Source of the DNA: Flammeovirga agarivorans
GTDB taxonomy: Bacteria; Bacteroidota; Bacteroidia; Cytophagales; Flammeovirgaceae
Length of the DNA: 64,000 bases
Assembly: GCF_012641475.1 (NCBI RefSeq)
Contig: NZ_JABAIL010000015.1
Coordinates: 1-64,000 of the forward strand
Reading direction: 5' to 3'
A program made the translations under genes and the position numbers. Under the pieces are notes generated by a model. It searched no databases and was not told the origin of the DNA. It saw nothing but the letters and a program-made list of their open reading frames with translations. Below are positions 35,137 through 45,017 of this stretch, in pieces. Numbering within the stretch: the first letter of the stretch is position 1; every line of letters starts with the position of its first letter.

Positions 35137-37887
35137 CTAAAATGTATAGGATAGTCCGATACCGATTTCCATACCTCTCTTATATGAGGAAATTGGTTTT
35201 GTGATTCCTCCATCAAATTCTTGATATCTTTCGATAGAAGGATTCAGTAAGTTTTTAGCGGAAATGTTCAGACTAAGATTCTTTTTTATTTTATTTCTGA
35301 TGATCAGATCTAATGTGCCAAATGATTTTTCATAGATATCACCCGCACCGTAAGAACCTGATGCATAAAGGCGGTCTCCAAAAGTGGTATAGTTAAGCAT
35401 AAATGATGAGTTGATATCTCCATTTAACCACTCTTGATTGTAACCAATATTGGTATTTAGAATATATGGTGAAGCACCTTGTAATGCTCTTTCTCTGTTA
35501 GTTACTACAGTACTCACATCGTCTCCAATTTTCATTCTAGAGTACATCAAGGTACCGTTTATACCGAAAGTTGTATTCTGTAAAACTGTACTTCCGGTAT
35601 TGAATACATTATCGAGTTTCTTTTGGAATTCTAATTCTATACCTGCGACTACGGCTTCTCCGACATTTTCATAAGTATAAAGGTTACCTGCGGCAGCTTT
35701 AGTTACTCTCTCAATTGGGTTATCAAGTAGTTTTCCGAATGCTCCGATGGCGAATATTTCTCCAGAATTAGGGAAGATTTCATACTTAAGATCTAGGTTA
35801 TAGTTTTCCGCATTTCTTAGGTTGGGATTACCAATAATGGACTCTCCACCAGCAACACTTTGGTATTCAAAAGGAATAATTTCTCTCATACCAGGTCTAG
35901 TGATTGTTTTACTAGCCGCAAAACGCATATTGGACTGCTCATTGATGGTATACTTGAAGTTGGCAGAAGGTAAGAACTCAGTGGAGTTGTATACATTTTC
36001 TCTAAAAGGAGCATCAAGAGCATCTTCTCTAAGTCTGTATTTTACATATTGGCGTCCTACTTCAGTTCTGATACCTACATTCATTTTCAAACGGTTAGGA
36101 ATGATATCGTAATCGTATCCTGTATAGAATGAATGTACTTCCATTTCAGCTTTAAAATATGTATCAGCAACTCTATACGGCCTATGTTCTAATGTGCCAT
36201 CTTGTAACCACTTATTAATCTGGTCATTTGGATTTTCTGAATCAATACCATTTGCTCCTGATCCGTAAAGTCCAGTTTGATACCAATTAAACTCTCTTGT
36301 TTTTACTTTCCCTTGATAGCCTAATCGAAGATTGCTTCTATATTTATCAGAATCGCGATCAAACGCTCCTAATCCATATTTAATCTCTCCTTTTGCTGCA
36401 TATTCTACTTCTCCCATATCGCCCCAATAGCGATGATTATCAACAGGGTTTAATGTGAATAAGTTGACATTTTCTCCTTTACCTGTGAATAATAATTGTT
36501 TCCTATCTGGCTCTTGACTGCTTGTTTCAGATCTAGATACACCCCAATTGAAGTTTAATCGATCATTTTCTAGAAAGGAATGGTCTCCAGTAAATTGGGC
36601 TACCCAAATTGTATTTTGGATATAAGTATTTCTTCGAACTAAAAGGTTGTTCTGGTCAAAGTCTCTATGATAGCCATAGTTCTCATCAACAGTATTAAAT
36701 GATTCGTTGACTAAGATATTATTGATGTTGAACTTATGACGGTTATTGATTTTAAAAGTAAGGTTTGCTAATGCAGAAGTATTTGTAGAATAGATCCATT
36801 GATCTCTTTCATAATCTACAGTAGGGCTAGCTTGTGCATTATAAGCAGCTAGTTTTCCACTTCTATGTTCATACTTGTTATTATGAGCAAGTGATGCGAC
36901 AAAACCAATTCCACCTTCGCTACCTATATTCCAGAATTTACCTCCAGAAGTATTGAAGTTGATAGCTATGGGGGCTTTTACAGTGGATGGACTCCATGAA
37001 GTTTCGTAAGTACCTACTTCATTTCCGATAGTTGGAGGTACTCCGCCTGGAGGCATTGGTCTCGCGTTTCCGTTAAACCCTAATCCTTCAAATTGCCCAT
37101 CAGCATGTGTTTTAAAGTCTTGGAAAGTAGCTTGACTGTTATATGTACCCGATACTCCAAAAGTGAAAAATGGCTCATCAGGGTAATCCTTTAGAATAAT
37201 ATCTACATTGGCACCTGAAAAATCACCATATAACTCAGGAGAAGCAGTTTTAGAAACGCTTATATTCTTAACTAAATCAGAAGGGAAGATGGATAGGGGA
37301 ATCATTTTAAGATCAGGATTTGTAGAAGGGATGGGTAGGCCATTCATAGTGGCATTATTGTATCTATCACCAAGGCCTCTAACGAATAATCCTTTTCCAC
37401 TTACTTTTGAAACACCAGATATTTGAGTCATTGCTCCTTCAACATCTGAGATCCCTTTCACTGACATTTCTTCAGCACCGATAGATTGAATCATTACATC
37501 AGAATTCTTTCTCTCTACCATTAATGCTTCAGAGCTTTCTTTATTAGCTTTTCCAACAATTTCTACTGCATCTAATTCTTGTGCATCAATACCCAAAGAG
37601 AATTGAATTGTAGAGGTCTGTCCTTCCTTCACCAATACAGTTTGAGTGGTAGCTTTGTATCCGATAAAAGTGGCTAGAATTTCATGTTCACCTTGGTTAG
37701 CAGGAAATGAAAACTTACCAAAGATATCAGTAGATGCACCTGTGGTGGTGCCATTAATGATTACACTCGCACCAATTATTTCTTCTCCTGTTTCAGCATC
37801 ATAGACGGTACCCGAGATCGTACCTTTTTGTGCCCAAGATGTTAGTCCAATTGAAGTAAGTAAAATTAAGAAAATTAGGTTCTTCAT
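35137..37887 (-). CDS. TonB-dependent receptor with carboxypeptidase-like N-terminal domain
   Basis: The 916-residue protein has a signal peptide (1-19), a CarboxypepD_reg-like domain (about 21-105, with G-T-I-S-G-T-V-Y-D-A-E-T-G-E-E-I-I-G-A), a plug domain (about 125-230, with G-L-F-V-R-G-L-G-D-R-Y-N-N-A-T-M-N-G) and a 22-strand-type barrel ending in L-S-Y-T-F. This architecture belongs to outer-membrane importers energised by TonB. The partner is a beta-helix lipoprotein rather than SusD. A TACTTTTG -7 element lies 27 bases before the start codon. The substrate cannot be read from the sequence. Confidence 0.93.
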   Translation of the reverse strand: MKNLIFLILLTSIGLTSWAQKGTISGTVYDAETGEEIIGASVIINGTTTGASTDIFGKFSFPANQGEHEILATFIGYKATTQTVLVKEGQTSTIQFSLGIDAQELDAVEIVGKANKESSEALMVERKNSDVMIQSIGAEEMSVKGISDVEGAMTQISGVSKVSGKGLFVRGLGDRYNNATMNGLPIPSTNPDLKMIPLSIFPSDLVKNISVSKTASPELYGDFSGANVDIILKDYPDEPFFTFGVSGTYNSQATFQDFKTHADGQFEGLGFNGNARPMPPGGVPPTIGNEVGTYETSWSPSTVKAPIAINFNTSGGKFWNIGSEGGIGFVASLAHNNKYEHRSGKLAAYNAQASPTVDYERDQWIYSTNTSALANLTFKINNRHKFNINNILVNESFNTVDENYGYHRDFDQNNLLVRRNTYIQNTIWVAQFTGDHSFLENDRLNFNWGVSRSETSSQEPDRKQLLFTGKGENVNLFTLNPVDNHRYWGDMGEVEYAAKGEIKYGLGAFDRDSDKYRSNLRLGYQGKVKTREFNWYQTGLYGSGANGIDSENPNDQINKWLQDGTLEHRPYRVADTYFKAEMEVHSFYTGYDYDIIPNRLKMNVGIRTEVGRQYVKYRLREDALDAPFRENVYNSTEFLPSANFKYTINEQSNMRFAASKTITRPGMREIIPFEYQSVAGGESIIGNPNLRNAENYNLDLKYEIFPNSGEIFAIGAFGKLLDNPIERVTKAAAGNLYTYENVGEAVVAGIELEFQKKLDNVFNTGSTVLQNTTFGINGTLMYSRMKIGDDVSTVVTNRERALQGASPYILNTNIGYNQEWLNGDINSSFMLNYTTFGDRLYASGSYGAGDIYEKSFGTLDLIIRNKIKKNLSLNISAKNLLNPSIERYQEFDGGITKPISSYKRGMEIGIGLSYTF

Positions 37888-37914
37888 TTTTTCGATTGAT
37901 ATTTTTTACGTCTG

Positions 37915-37922
37915 CAAAAGTA
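37915..37922 (-). promoter_or_regulatory. -7 element TACTTTTG for the TonB-dependent receptor operon
   Basis: Exact TAnnTTTG match on the minus strand 27 bases before the start codon. A TTTG (minus strand) lies 26 bases further upstream, slightly long for a -33 box. Confidence 0.5.
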
Positions 37923-38055
37923 GGCGAGGTATATCTCATCGAATTCTACAAAAAGTAAAGAAAATATTAAATGAAAAAATTGTGTATGATGTTAATGTTA
38001 AGGTGTTAAAAACTTGATATTGTGTATGTTGTTAATTTATAAAATACCTGTTAAT

Positions 38056-38095
38056 AAAAAAGTCACTTGATGAATTAAATCAAGTGACTTTTATT
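38056..38095 (-). terminator. terminator of the repeat-protein operon
   Basis: AAGTCACTTGA (38060-38070) pairs perfectly with TCAAGTGACTT (38080-38090), followed on the minus strand by a T-run. Confidence 0.9.
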
Positions 38096-38115
38096 TTTTA
38101 GATACCAAAGGCATC

Positions 38116-41100
38116 TTATTTTACATTCTCGAAGACAACAATTTGATGACTTAATGGTTGAGAAACGTTACCAACTTCATCTTTAAATCTTACATAAACG
38201 GTTCTTCTACCTCTACCTCCTAGGTTCCAACGAACTTCAGGAGAATAGTCGATCCATGTTGCTCCGTTAAAGTTAGAACTATTTGATAGCTGCATTTGAA
38301 CGGTACCTTCAGATACGTGGGTTCTTACAGTCACTTCTTCACTTTCTGTTCCTGTAGCTCCATTATTAAACTCTAAGGTATAAAGAATAGGATGATCTGT
38401 ATCTAAAGTAATAGAAGCAAAGATTGGTTTTGATTGTTCGCCTGCTCTGTTTCTTACTTTTACATATACCTTGGCAACACCATCTTGATTTCTAAGTTTC
38501 CACTTCTTAGATCTTCTGAAAGGTTCCCATGTAGATGGAGCAGCAAATGAATAATCATTAGAGATAATCATTTCAGTGGCATTGTCTGCATTAATCTTTA
38601 AATCTACGTTCAATAGATTTGTTAATGGATCTCCATTATTGATTGTAATATCTGTTGCCACAGGCTGTGTTCTATCTAATACAATGTGAGATACTGCTTG
38701 GAAAGATTCGTTTCCTGCATAATCATAATATTTCACATAGATATTTTTTTCACCATCTTCTTCAGGTAAAGTCCATTTTACTCTAGAACGATAGTGCGTC
38801 CAATACCCATCAGAGAAATCAGGATTATTTGAAATAACCATAAAATCAGCTCCCTTACATATAGGGTTGAGTAAAACCTCTCTTCTTGGATTCCTTGTAT
38901 ATGGATTATTGTTGTCAATAATTAATTGAGGTTGTTCTGGTGGATCTCGGTCCCAAATAATATTCTTCTTGATGATACGGGTAACATTATCGTGATCATC
39001 CTTGAATTGAACATAAATGGTCTTTTTACCTTCTTCTCCTTTTAATGGGTAGTTGTATTTTTCCTTATATGCGATCCAGTCTACACCTTCCCAAGTAGGA
39101 TTATCGGCAACTCTCATATAATAAGCTGAATCAGCAATCATTTGCATATCTAAAGCGACATCTCTTATATATGTGTAGCTTTTAGGTACAGCGATATTTT
39201 CTGGTATTTCAGGTACATGAATATTTACAGCTAAATTTTGAGGTGCTGTTGCATCAAAATAAAGACGCTTACTTAATGGTTCTGAAATATTTCCTGCAAA
39301 ATCTTTAAACCTGATGTATAAATTTCTATATCCTCTTGGTCCACCTTTTACACTCATACCATAATAGAAAGGTGTTTCGATGTATGGTTTCCATGAAGCA
39401 GTATAGAAAGAAGAATCTTCAGTTATTTGCATGGCTACAGCGTCTTGAGCTTTCACCTTTACAATGTAGTCTTTTGTATAGTAGATTCTAGACTCTGTTG
39501 GTAATACTGTTAACTCCATCGATGGATTTAATGGAGGAGTAATGTCCCAAATAATTTCATCACTTACTACTCTACTTTCAGTTTCCGTTTCTGTCTTGAA
39601 TTGAGCATAGATCGTTTTGTTTCCATCCGGCTTTTTGAGGTTGAAGTCAATGTGTTTTTGGAAATCTACCCATTCTACATCTTCAAAACGAGAAGAGGTA
39701 CTAATACGCATTTTTGTTGCATTCAGGCAGTATACAAATAGACTTACCTTACCATCTTCCCTTGTATTGTATTCACTATTTTCATCGATAGTGATTTGTG
39801 GAGAAAGCGGTCTTATTTCTTTGAAAATTGTTTTTTCAAATACCTCTGAGACGTTTCTTGCTCTATCTCTAAATTGGACATAGATTTTTCTATCACCGCC
39901 TTTATTACCAATATATTGTGTGAATGGGGCAGTAGAGTATTCTCTCCAGTGAGTATTATCAAATTCTTCATCAACACCAACTCTCATCATTAAAGCACCT
40001 TTAGCTCTTACTCTAATTCTTACTTGATTATCAGTTGTTGTTTTGATATCTCCTTGGATATAAATTTCACCATCTACTGGAGGATCTTTGTCGTACTCAA
40101 TTTCTGTTTTGATTGGTAATGATTGATTTTTGGCTTTATCTCTATATGAAACCCAAATTTCTCTTTTACCTGTTTCTCCTCCTTCTAGTTCCCACATTTT
40201 TACAGGTGAAAAAGGTTCCCATTCTCCTGCAGAATCAAAATCTTTATCATTGGCAATACGCATCTCAACGGCATCTGTGGCTCTTAGTTGTAGAGCTACT
40301 TTAGTTGACTTTGTATATTCATCACCATTATTGACGGTAATTCTTGGGTTAATAGGAGGTTTAGTATCTACATATATTTGTGTATGTATTGTACCGGATT
40401 CATTACCTGCTTTATCTCTGAAGCGAACATAAACACCACGATAGCCCTCAAAAATATCATCTTCCATTTCCCACTCATCAATGAAGTCCATGTAGCGTCT
40501 CCATTTGTGTCCATAGAAGTTCATACTGTTACTAAGCTTCATGTATTCTGCTCCTTTTGCTCCCAATTCTAGACTCACAAGTCGGTTATGTTGGTTAACG
40601 TACTTGATGTTTTTCTCTTCATCAACAACCGCAAAGTCGGGTACAATATCTATATACTGAGGGGTTGGAGCTTTTGTGTCAAGTTTGATATGGTCGGTAT
40701 AAACTTTTGTTTCATTTCCTGCATTGTCCTTGAACTTGACATATATTTTTTTGATTCCGTCTCCAGAAAGCAACATCCAAGAATGTACATGTTTTCTGTA
40801 GGGAATCCAGTCGTCGTTACTGAAAACACCTGTATTGCTTAAGTTCATCCAAGTAGCATTTTGACATTTTAGGTCAATTTCTACTCTTCTTTTTTTCGTA
40901 TAGTTACCTCTAGAGAAGCTCACTCGCCCTCCAAATGGTGGTTTTGTATCTAATATGGTGTAAGCAACAAAAACATCAGTTACCTGTCCATTATGAAGTT
41001 GAAACTTTACGAAGACTTCTTTTTCACCGTCGTCTTTTAAAAGATTCCAGAAGTGAGTTCTTTGGTAATTTTTCCATTCACTATCATGAAAATCGAAGTG

Positions 41101-41265
41101 GTTACTGATTTTCATTTTATAGGCATCAGGAACATTAAGTATTAACTTCACTTCTCTCGTATTTACCAAATCACCGTTTTCAATAAACACCCCAAATTGG
41201 GCATTCGCTTGAAAAGCAAATAATAAAAATAAAGTGGAGAGTATATATCTTAATTTTTGTGTCAT
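38116..41265 (-). CDS. secreted protein of eleven tandem Ig-like repeats
   Basis: I start at ATG 41265 (1049 residues, signal peptide ending A-F-Q-A-N-A-Q). A further in-frame ATG at 41364 would place the coding start inside the upstream terminator. Nearly the whole protein is about eleven repeats of 90-100 residues. The consensus runs D-x-x-P-P-x-x-P-x-I-x-I-x-N-G-D, then A-x-x-M-x-I-S-N-x-x-x-F-x-x-x-x-W, then G-x-K-x-I-Y-V-x-F-x-D-x-A-G-N-x-S. This resembles the beta-sandwich repeats of bacterial surface proteins. No enzymatic domain is seen. It follows a beta-barrel gene on the same strand. It is probably a long stalk or adhesin-type surface protein. Confidence 0.82.
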   Translation of the reverse strand: MTQKLRYILSTLFLLFAFQANAQFGVFIENGDLVNTREVKLILNVPDAYKMKISNHFDFHDSEWKNYQRTHFWNLLKDDGEKEVFVKFQLHNGQVTDVFVAYTILDTKPPFGGRVSFSRGNYTKKRRVEIDLKCQNATWMNLSNTGVFSNDDWIPYRKHVHSWMLLSGDGIKKIYVKFKDNAGNETKVYTDHIKLDTKAPTPQYIDIVPDFAVVDEEKNIKYVNQHNRLVSLELGAKGAEYMKLSNSMNFYGHKWRRYMDFIDEWEMEDDIFEGYRGVYVRFRDKAGNESGTIHTQIYVDTKPPINPRITVNNGDEYTKSTKVALQLRATDAVEMRIANDKDFDSAGEWEPFSPVKMWELEGGETGKREIWVSYRDKAKNQSLPIKTEIEYDKDPPVDGEIYIQGDIKTTTDNQVRIRVRAKGALMMRVGVDEEFDNTHWREYSTAPFTQYIGNKGGDRKIYVQFRDRARNVSEVFEKTIFKEIRPLSPQITIDENSEYNTREDGKVSLFVYCLNATKMRISTSSRFEDVEWVDFQKHIDFNLKKPDGNKTIYAQFKTETETESRVVSDEIIWDITPPLNPSMELTVLPTESRIYYTKDYIVKVKAQDAVAMQITEDSSFYTASWKPYIETPFYYGMSVKGGPRGYRNLYIRFKDFAGNISEPLSKRLYFDATAPQNLAVNIHVPEIPENIAVPKSYTYIRDVALDMQMIADSAYYMRVADNPTWEGVDWIAYKEKYNYPLKGEEGKKTIYVQFKDDHDNVTRIIKKNIIWDRDPPEQPQLIIDNNNPYTRNPRREVLLNPICKGADFMVISNNPDFSDGYWTHYRSRVKWTLPEEDGEKNIYVKYYDYAGNESFQAVSHIVLDRTQPVATDITINNGDPLTNLLNVDLKINADNATEMIISNDYSFAAPSTWEPFRRSKKWKLRNQDGVAKVYVKVRNRAGEQSKPIFASITLDTDHPILYTLEFNNGATGTESEEVTVRTHVSEGTVQMQLSNSSNFNGATWIDYSPEVRWNLGGRGRRTVYVRFKDEVGNVSQPLSHQIVVFENVK

Positions 41266-41319
41266 GATCTCTATTGAACATCTATTGTGATAATAGATAC
41301 TATACAAATATTGGGCAAA

Positions 41320-41368
41320 TAAAAAATAAGTGATGTATAAAGCCTTGAAAATGCTATACATCACTTAT
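41320..41368 (-). terminator. strong hairpin between barrel and repeat-protein genes
   Basis: A 14-bp perfect stem (41326-41339 with 41355-41368) with a 15-base loop is followed on the minus strand by a T-run. It ends the barrel gene transcript or, if partial, sets the ratio of the two genes. Confidence 0.88.
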
Positions 41369-41402
41369 GAAAATGAGTTTATTATTCTCTATCAAAGGGA
41401 TC

Positions 41403-42965
41403 TTATAATTTGAACCTTAAGAAACCACCAGCGATAGAAATTGTACTACTATCTTTATCTCTAGCAAAATACGAAAGAACATCATGTGTAGAAACTCCTG
41501 CTTCGTATCCTCCTTTACGAGAGTGATAGGTGATACCAAGAGGGAAGTTATATACTTCGTTATTACCTCCGTAGTTAAATCCAGTAGAAAAAGAAAAGGA
41601 TTTGATAGGTCTGAAATCACCACCAATTGCATAGAATGGTCTTTCTAAACTACCTGGAGCATCGTTAAGAGGAAGGATGACATCTACACCTACATGTATT
41701 AGACGGAAGAATTCGTAACTAGAACCAAATCTTACCACTGTTGGTAATTCTATAGTCTCTGTTCTTTCTTCTACTTCCCAATTTAGAGGGGAATTGGTTC
41801 CTGCGAATTGGAAAGCACTCTGATCACTAATTAGGATATTATAGTTGTCAAAACCTTGACCATTAATTCTTCCTAGTTCCCCGTCGTTGATATCATAAAT
41901 TTCACCTTTCCAAGTCATCTCTCCAAAGTTAGAGATAGATGCCCCAACTCTTAAATTTCTTTTGATTACAAACGTCAATCCGAAGTCGATACCATAACCA
42001 TGACCAGCAGGCTTTGGTAGTAAAATTTTCTCCGTCATTGATCGATTATCACTATCAACATTTCTAAATTGAGAGATAGAATCTAAGGAAGCTGCAGAAA
42101 GAATATCTTGCTGATTGATCAATGATGAAGAGAAGATTGGTTGGTTCCACTCTCCATTACTTCCTACTTCAAAGTCCATGATGAGTAATCCCTGAATATA
42201 TCGAGCACCAATACCGGCATAGATAGAAAGGTCGTAAGTTTCTAATATTTGTGCTCCCCAAGCTACGTTGTATTCTCTGGTCCAAGTTGACTTTGTCTTC
42301 GTACCACTTAATACTTCACTGTAGTTTTGAGCATTATCCAAATCCTCAAAAGTACCGCCTACTACTTGATTTCTCTGATCTTCTGTTAATTCTCCAACAC
42401 CGGTATGTCTAGGGTTGTCAATGTAATCTCCATTTGCTAATTCCAATTTTGGGAAATAGCTACTGGTTGCTCCATAGAACATCAGCTCTGCGGCAAAGTC
42501 ATTTGTTGTTACTCTAGTATGAATATTATCTCTGACACTGATGGCTAAGCCACCCCATTTTTTTGGAAGTTGCATACTAGCACCAAAAAGCATAACAGAA
42601 GCATCTATTGTAGTTGTTTTGTTTGAAAACTTTTGAACAGCTTCGTCTTTTTGGTCTAATGTAAACCTAGTGGATTTATAATTTGTAATTGCTCCCAAAA
42701 GTTCATCAGTATTGATGGCTTCTGAAGAGAAAATAACATTTGTTTCTAATAGTCCGAAAGTGAATTTTGGATCTCTGTAGTTCTTTTTAATCGCTAAGTT
42801 GGCAGGGTTGATTCCAATGCTTTGGTAATCAGTGACGAAAGTAGTACCCACACCACCTCTACCAGTGACAGAATACACACTACCTTCCATTTGAGCAAAA
42901 ATGGGTGAACGTAAGCTTATTAGTATAACAAAAGTAAAAAGTAGATATATTTTTGAGAATTTCAT
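41403..42965 (-). CDS. outer-membrane beta-barrel protein (DUF5723/PorV-like)
   Basis: The 520-residue protein has a signal peptide (1-24, I-F-A-Q) and then the G-x-G-G-V-G-T-T-F-V-T-D-Y-Q-S-I-G-I-N-P-A-N-L-A opening seen in FadL/PorV-like and DUF5723 barrels of Bacteroidota. Alternating strands run to the C-terminal G-G-F-L-R-F-K-L. A conserved G-F-N-Y-G-G-N-N-E-V-Y-N-F-P-L-G-I-T-Y block near the end also fits. The family label is moderate. It precedes the eleven-repeat protein with only the hairpin between, so the pair may work together at the outer membrane. Confidence 0.75.
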   Translation of the reverse strand: MKFSKIYLLFTFVILISLRSPIFAQMEGSVYSVTGRGGVGTTFVTDYQSIGINPANLAIKKNYRDPKFTFGLLETNVIFSSEAINTDELLGAITNYKSTRFTLDQKDEAVQKFSNKTTTIDASVMLFGASMQLPKKWGGLAISVRDNIHTRVTTNDFAAELMFYGATSSYFPKLELANGDYIDNPRHTGVGELTEDQRNQVVGGTFEDLDNAQNYSEVLSGTKTKSTWTREYNVAWGAQILETYDLSIYAGIGARYIQGLLIMDFEVGSNGEWNQPIFSSSLINQQDILSAASLDSISQFRNVDSDNRSMTEKILLPKPAGHGYGIDFGLTFVIKRNLRVGASISNFGEMTWKGEIYDINDGELGRINGQGFDNYNILISDQSAFQFAGTNSPLNWEVEERTETIELPTVVRFGSSYEFFRLIHVGVDVILPLNDAPGSLERPFYAIGGDFRPIKSFSFSTGFNYGGNNEVYNFPLGITYHSRKGGYEAGVSTHDVLSYFARDKDSSTISIAGGFLRFKL

Positions 42966-43264
42966 ATCAGCTTGAAGATAGTTTTGTGGTGCCTCTAAAA
43001 TTTAAGTTTCAATGAAGACAGTTTATCAGATGTTAAGAAAAGTAAATATATAAAATACTCTACTGAAATTAATACCATTATTGGATTTATTTTAGGTATT
43101 GTGATAATCAGCTTAAAATTGAAGTTTTTTAAATAGTTATAATAAATTTCTTGAAGTCTTAAAAATGTAGTGTTTTTTGAGTAATATTCTATTAACTTTA
43201 ATAAATGATGAAGTATCTTTTGCTACTGCTTCATTCCTCTCATTATTAAAATCACTAGAAAAAT

Positions 43265-44926
43265 ATGCGTTTGAAAAAAAGAATAGCTGTATTTGTGTCC
43301 TTAGGAATTATTCCTATTGTCCTATTTTCATTTTCGAGCAATAAGGTCAGTAATCACTATTTTGAGATTGCTAAAAACATGAAAATTTTTGCTCAATTAT
43401 ATCAAGAAGTGAATACATATTATGTAGATGATGTGAACCCTTCTGAGATGATGACAACTGGGATTGAAGCAATGTTAGCCACTCTTGATCCATATACAAA
43501 TTATATCCCTGAAGATCGTATTGAAGATTACAGAACGATGACGACCGGTGAGTACGGTGGACTCGGTGTTGTAGTTGGTAATAGAGATGGTGATATTACT
43601 GTGATTTTACCAAATGAAGGATACCCAGCATATGAAGCAGGTCTACAAATTGGAGATATTATTCAAAAAGTAGGTGGCGAAGATATTGAAGGGAAAAATA
43701 CAGACGAAATTAGTAAATACTTAAAAGGTCAGGCGGGATCAGAAGTAGTTTTAACTATTAAAAGATATGGTGTAGACCAACCGTTTGATGTTAAAGTAAA
43801 AAGAGAGAAAATTCAAATCAATAATGTTCCTTACTATGGTATGGTTACAGATAATATTGGTTTAATTCAACTGACTGATTTTACTCGAAATGCAAGTAAG
43901 GAAGTAGCAGACGCATTAGTAGAATTAAAAGATAGAGGAGCAAATAAAGTCATCATCGATTTGAGAGGAAATCCTGGTGGTTTATTGAACGAAGCTGTAA
44001 ATATTGTCAACTTATTTGTTCCAAAGGGGTCGGATGTGGTTTACACAAAAGGTCGCATTGAAGACTGGAATAAAACCTATAAAGCATTAAATGCTCCATT
44101 GGATACTGATATTCCTATTGCAGTATTAATTAATGGTGGTTCTGCCTCTGCAGCCGAGATTGTATCAGGTTCTATCCAAGATTATGATAGAGGAGTTCTT
44201 CTTGGAAGTAAATCATTTGGTAAAGGATTGGTACAGGCAACAAGACCTTTGGATTATAATTCAAGATTAAAAGTAACGGTAGCTAAATACTATATTCCAA
44301 GTGGAAGATGTATACAAGCGATCGATTATAGCCATAGAAATGAAGATGGTGAGGCAATCGTAGTTGCAGATTCACTAAGAGAGAAATTTAAAACGGCTAA
44401 TGGACGTATCGTTTTAGATGGTGGTGGAGTAGCACCAGATGTTGATGTAAAGCCATTTAATTTCGCTCAAATTTCAGTGAGCTTAATATTAAAAGGTTTG
44501 ATCTTCGATTATGCAACGAAATTCCATTATGAGAATGAGTCAATTGCACCGGCAAGAGAATTTGAGTTGTCAGATGCTCAGTTTGAAAATTTTGTCACAT
44601 GGTTAAAAGATAAAGATTATGGCTATCATACTAAAGTAGAAGCTACAATCGAAGAGCTTGAAGAAAGTGCAAAAGAGGATAAATATTATGATGATATTCA
44701 AGCTGAAATTGAAGACTTGAAAAAGAAGGTTTATCATAATAAAGAATCTGATGTCATAAAATTCAAAGATGAAATTAAGGATATCTTAGAAGCAGAAATT
44801 GCCAAAAGATACTATTTAGAAGCAGGAGAAACAGAATCTACTTTTACTGCAGACCTTGATATTATTGAGGCAGTAAATGTGTTAAACGATGAAGCGAGAT
44901 ATAATAAGATTTTGTCTGGTAATTAA
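43265..44926 (+). CDS. S41-family C-terminal processing peptidase
   Basis: The 553-residue protease has an N-terminal signal or anchor, a PDZ domain (about 95-180, with G-G-L-G-V-V-V-G and A-Y-E-A-G-L-Q-I-G-D-I-I) and the S41 core. The catalytic Ser lies in GGSASAAEIVSG (about 295) and the Lys in K-S-F-G-K-G-L-V-Q (about 320). Enzymes of this family trim C-termini of envelope proteins. The C-terminal 150 residues are charged and helical, as in long Bacteroidota members. A hairpin terminator follows. Confidence 0.94.
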   Translation: MRLKKRIAVFVSLGIIPIVLFSFSSNKVSNHYFEIAKNMKIFAQLYQEVNTYYVDDVNPSEMMTTGIEAMLATLDPYTNYIPEDRIEDYRTMTTGEYGGLGVVVGNRDGDITVILPNEGYPAYEAGLQIGDIIQKVGGEDIEGKNTDEISKYLKGQAGSEVVLTIKRYGVDQPFDVKVKREKIQINNVPYYGMVTDNIGLIQLTDFTRNASKEVADALVELKDRGANKVIIDLRGNPGGLLNEAVNIVNLFVPKGSDVVYTKGRIEDWNKTYKALNAPLDTDIPIAVLINGGSASAAEIVSGSIQDYDRGVLLGSKSFGKGLVQATRPLDYNSRLKVTVAKYYIPSGRCIQAIDYSHRNEDGEAIVVADSLREKFKTANGRIVLDGGGVAPDVDVKPFNFAQISVSLILKGLIFDYATKFHYENESIAPAREFELSDAQFENFVTWLKDKDYGYHTKVEATIEELEESAKEDKYYDDIQAEIEDLKKKVYHNKESDVIKFKDEIKDILEAEIAKRYYLEAGETESTFTADLDIIEAVNVLNDEARYNKILSGN

Positions 44927-44955
44927 TCCAGGTGATATTTTCTATTTTTAGATAT

Positions 44956-44986
44956 AAAAGGTTACCAATAGTGGTAGCCTTTTATT
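44956..44986 (+). terminator. terminator of the S41 peptidase gene
   Basis: AAAGGTTACCA (44957-44966 region) pairs with TGGTAGCCTTT with one wobble and a short loop, then a T-rich stretch. Confidence 0.75.
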
Positions 44987-45017
44987 ATTTTCGATTAAAC
45001 GTAATTTATTCATCATC

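Noticed and set aside
41266-41364. Longer start for the eleven-repeat protein at ATG 41364
   Set aside because: It overlaps the 14-bp terminator stem, and the internal Met at 41265 opens a normal signal peptide.
42966-43264. Open frame of about 45 codons with a hydrophobic stretch between the barrel gene and the S41 peptidase gene
   Set aside because: It has no ATG, GTG or TTG near its beginning and no ribosome-binding site; probably chance in AT-rich DNA. No other feature was seen in this 299-base gap.
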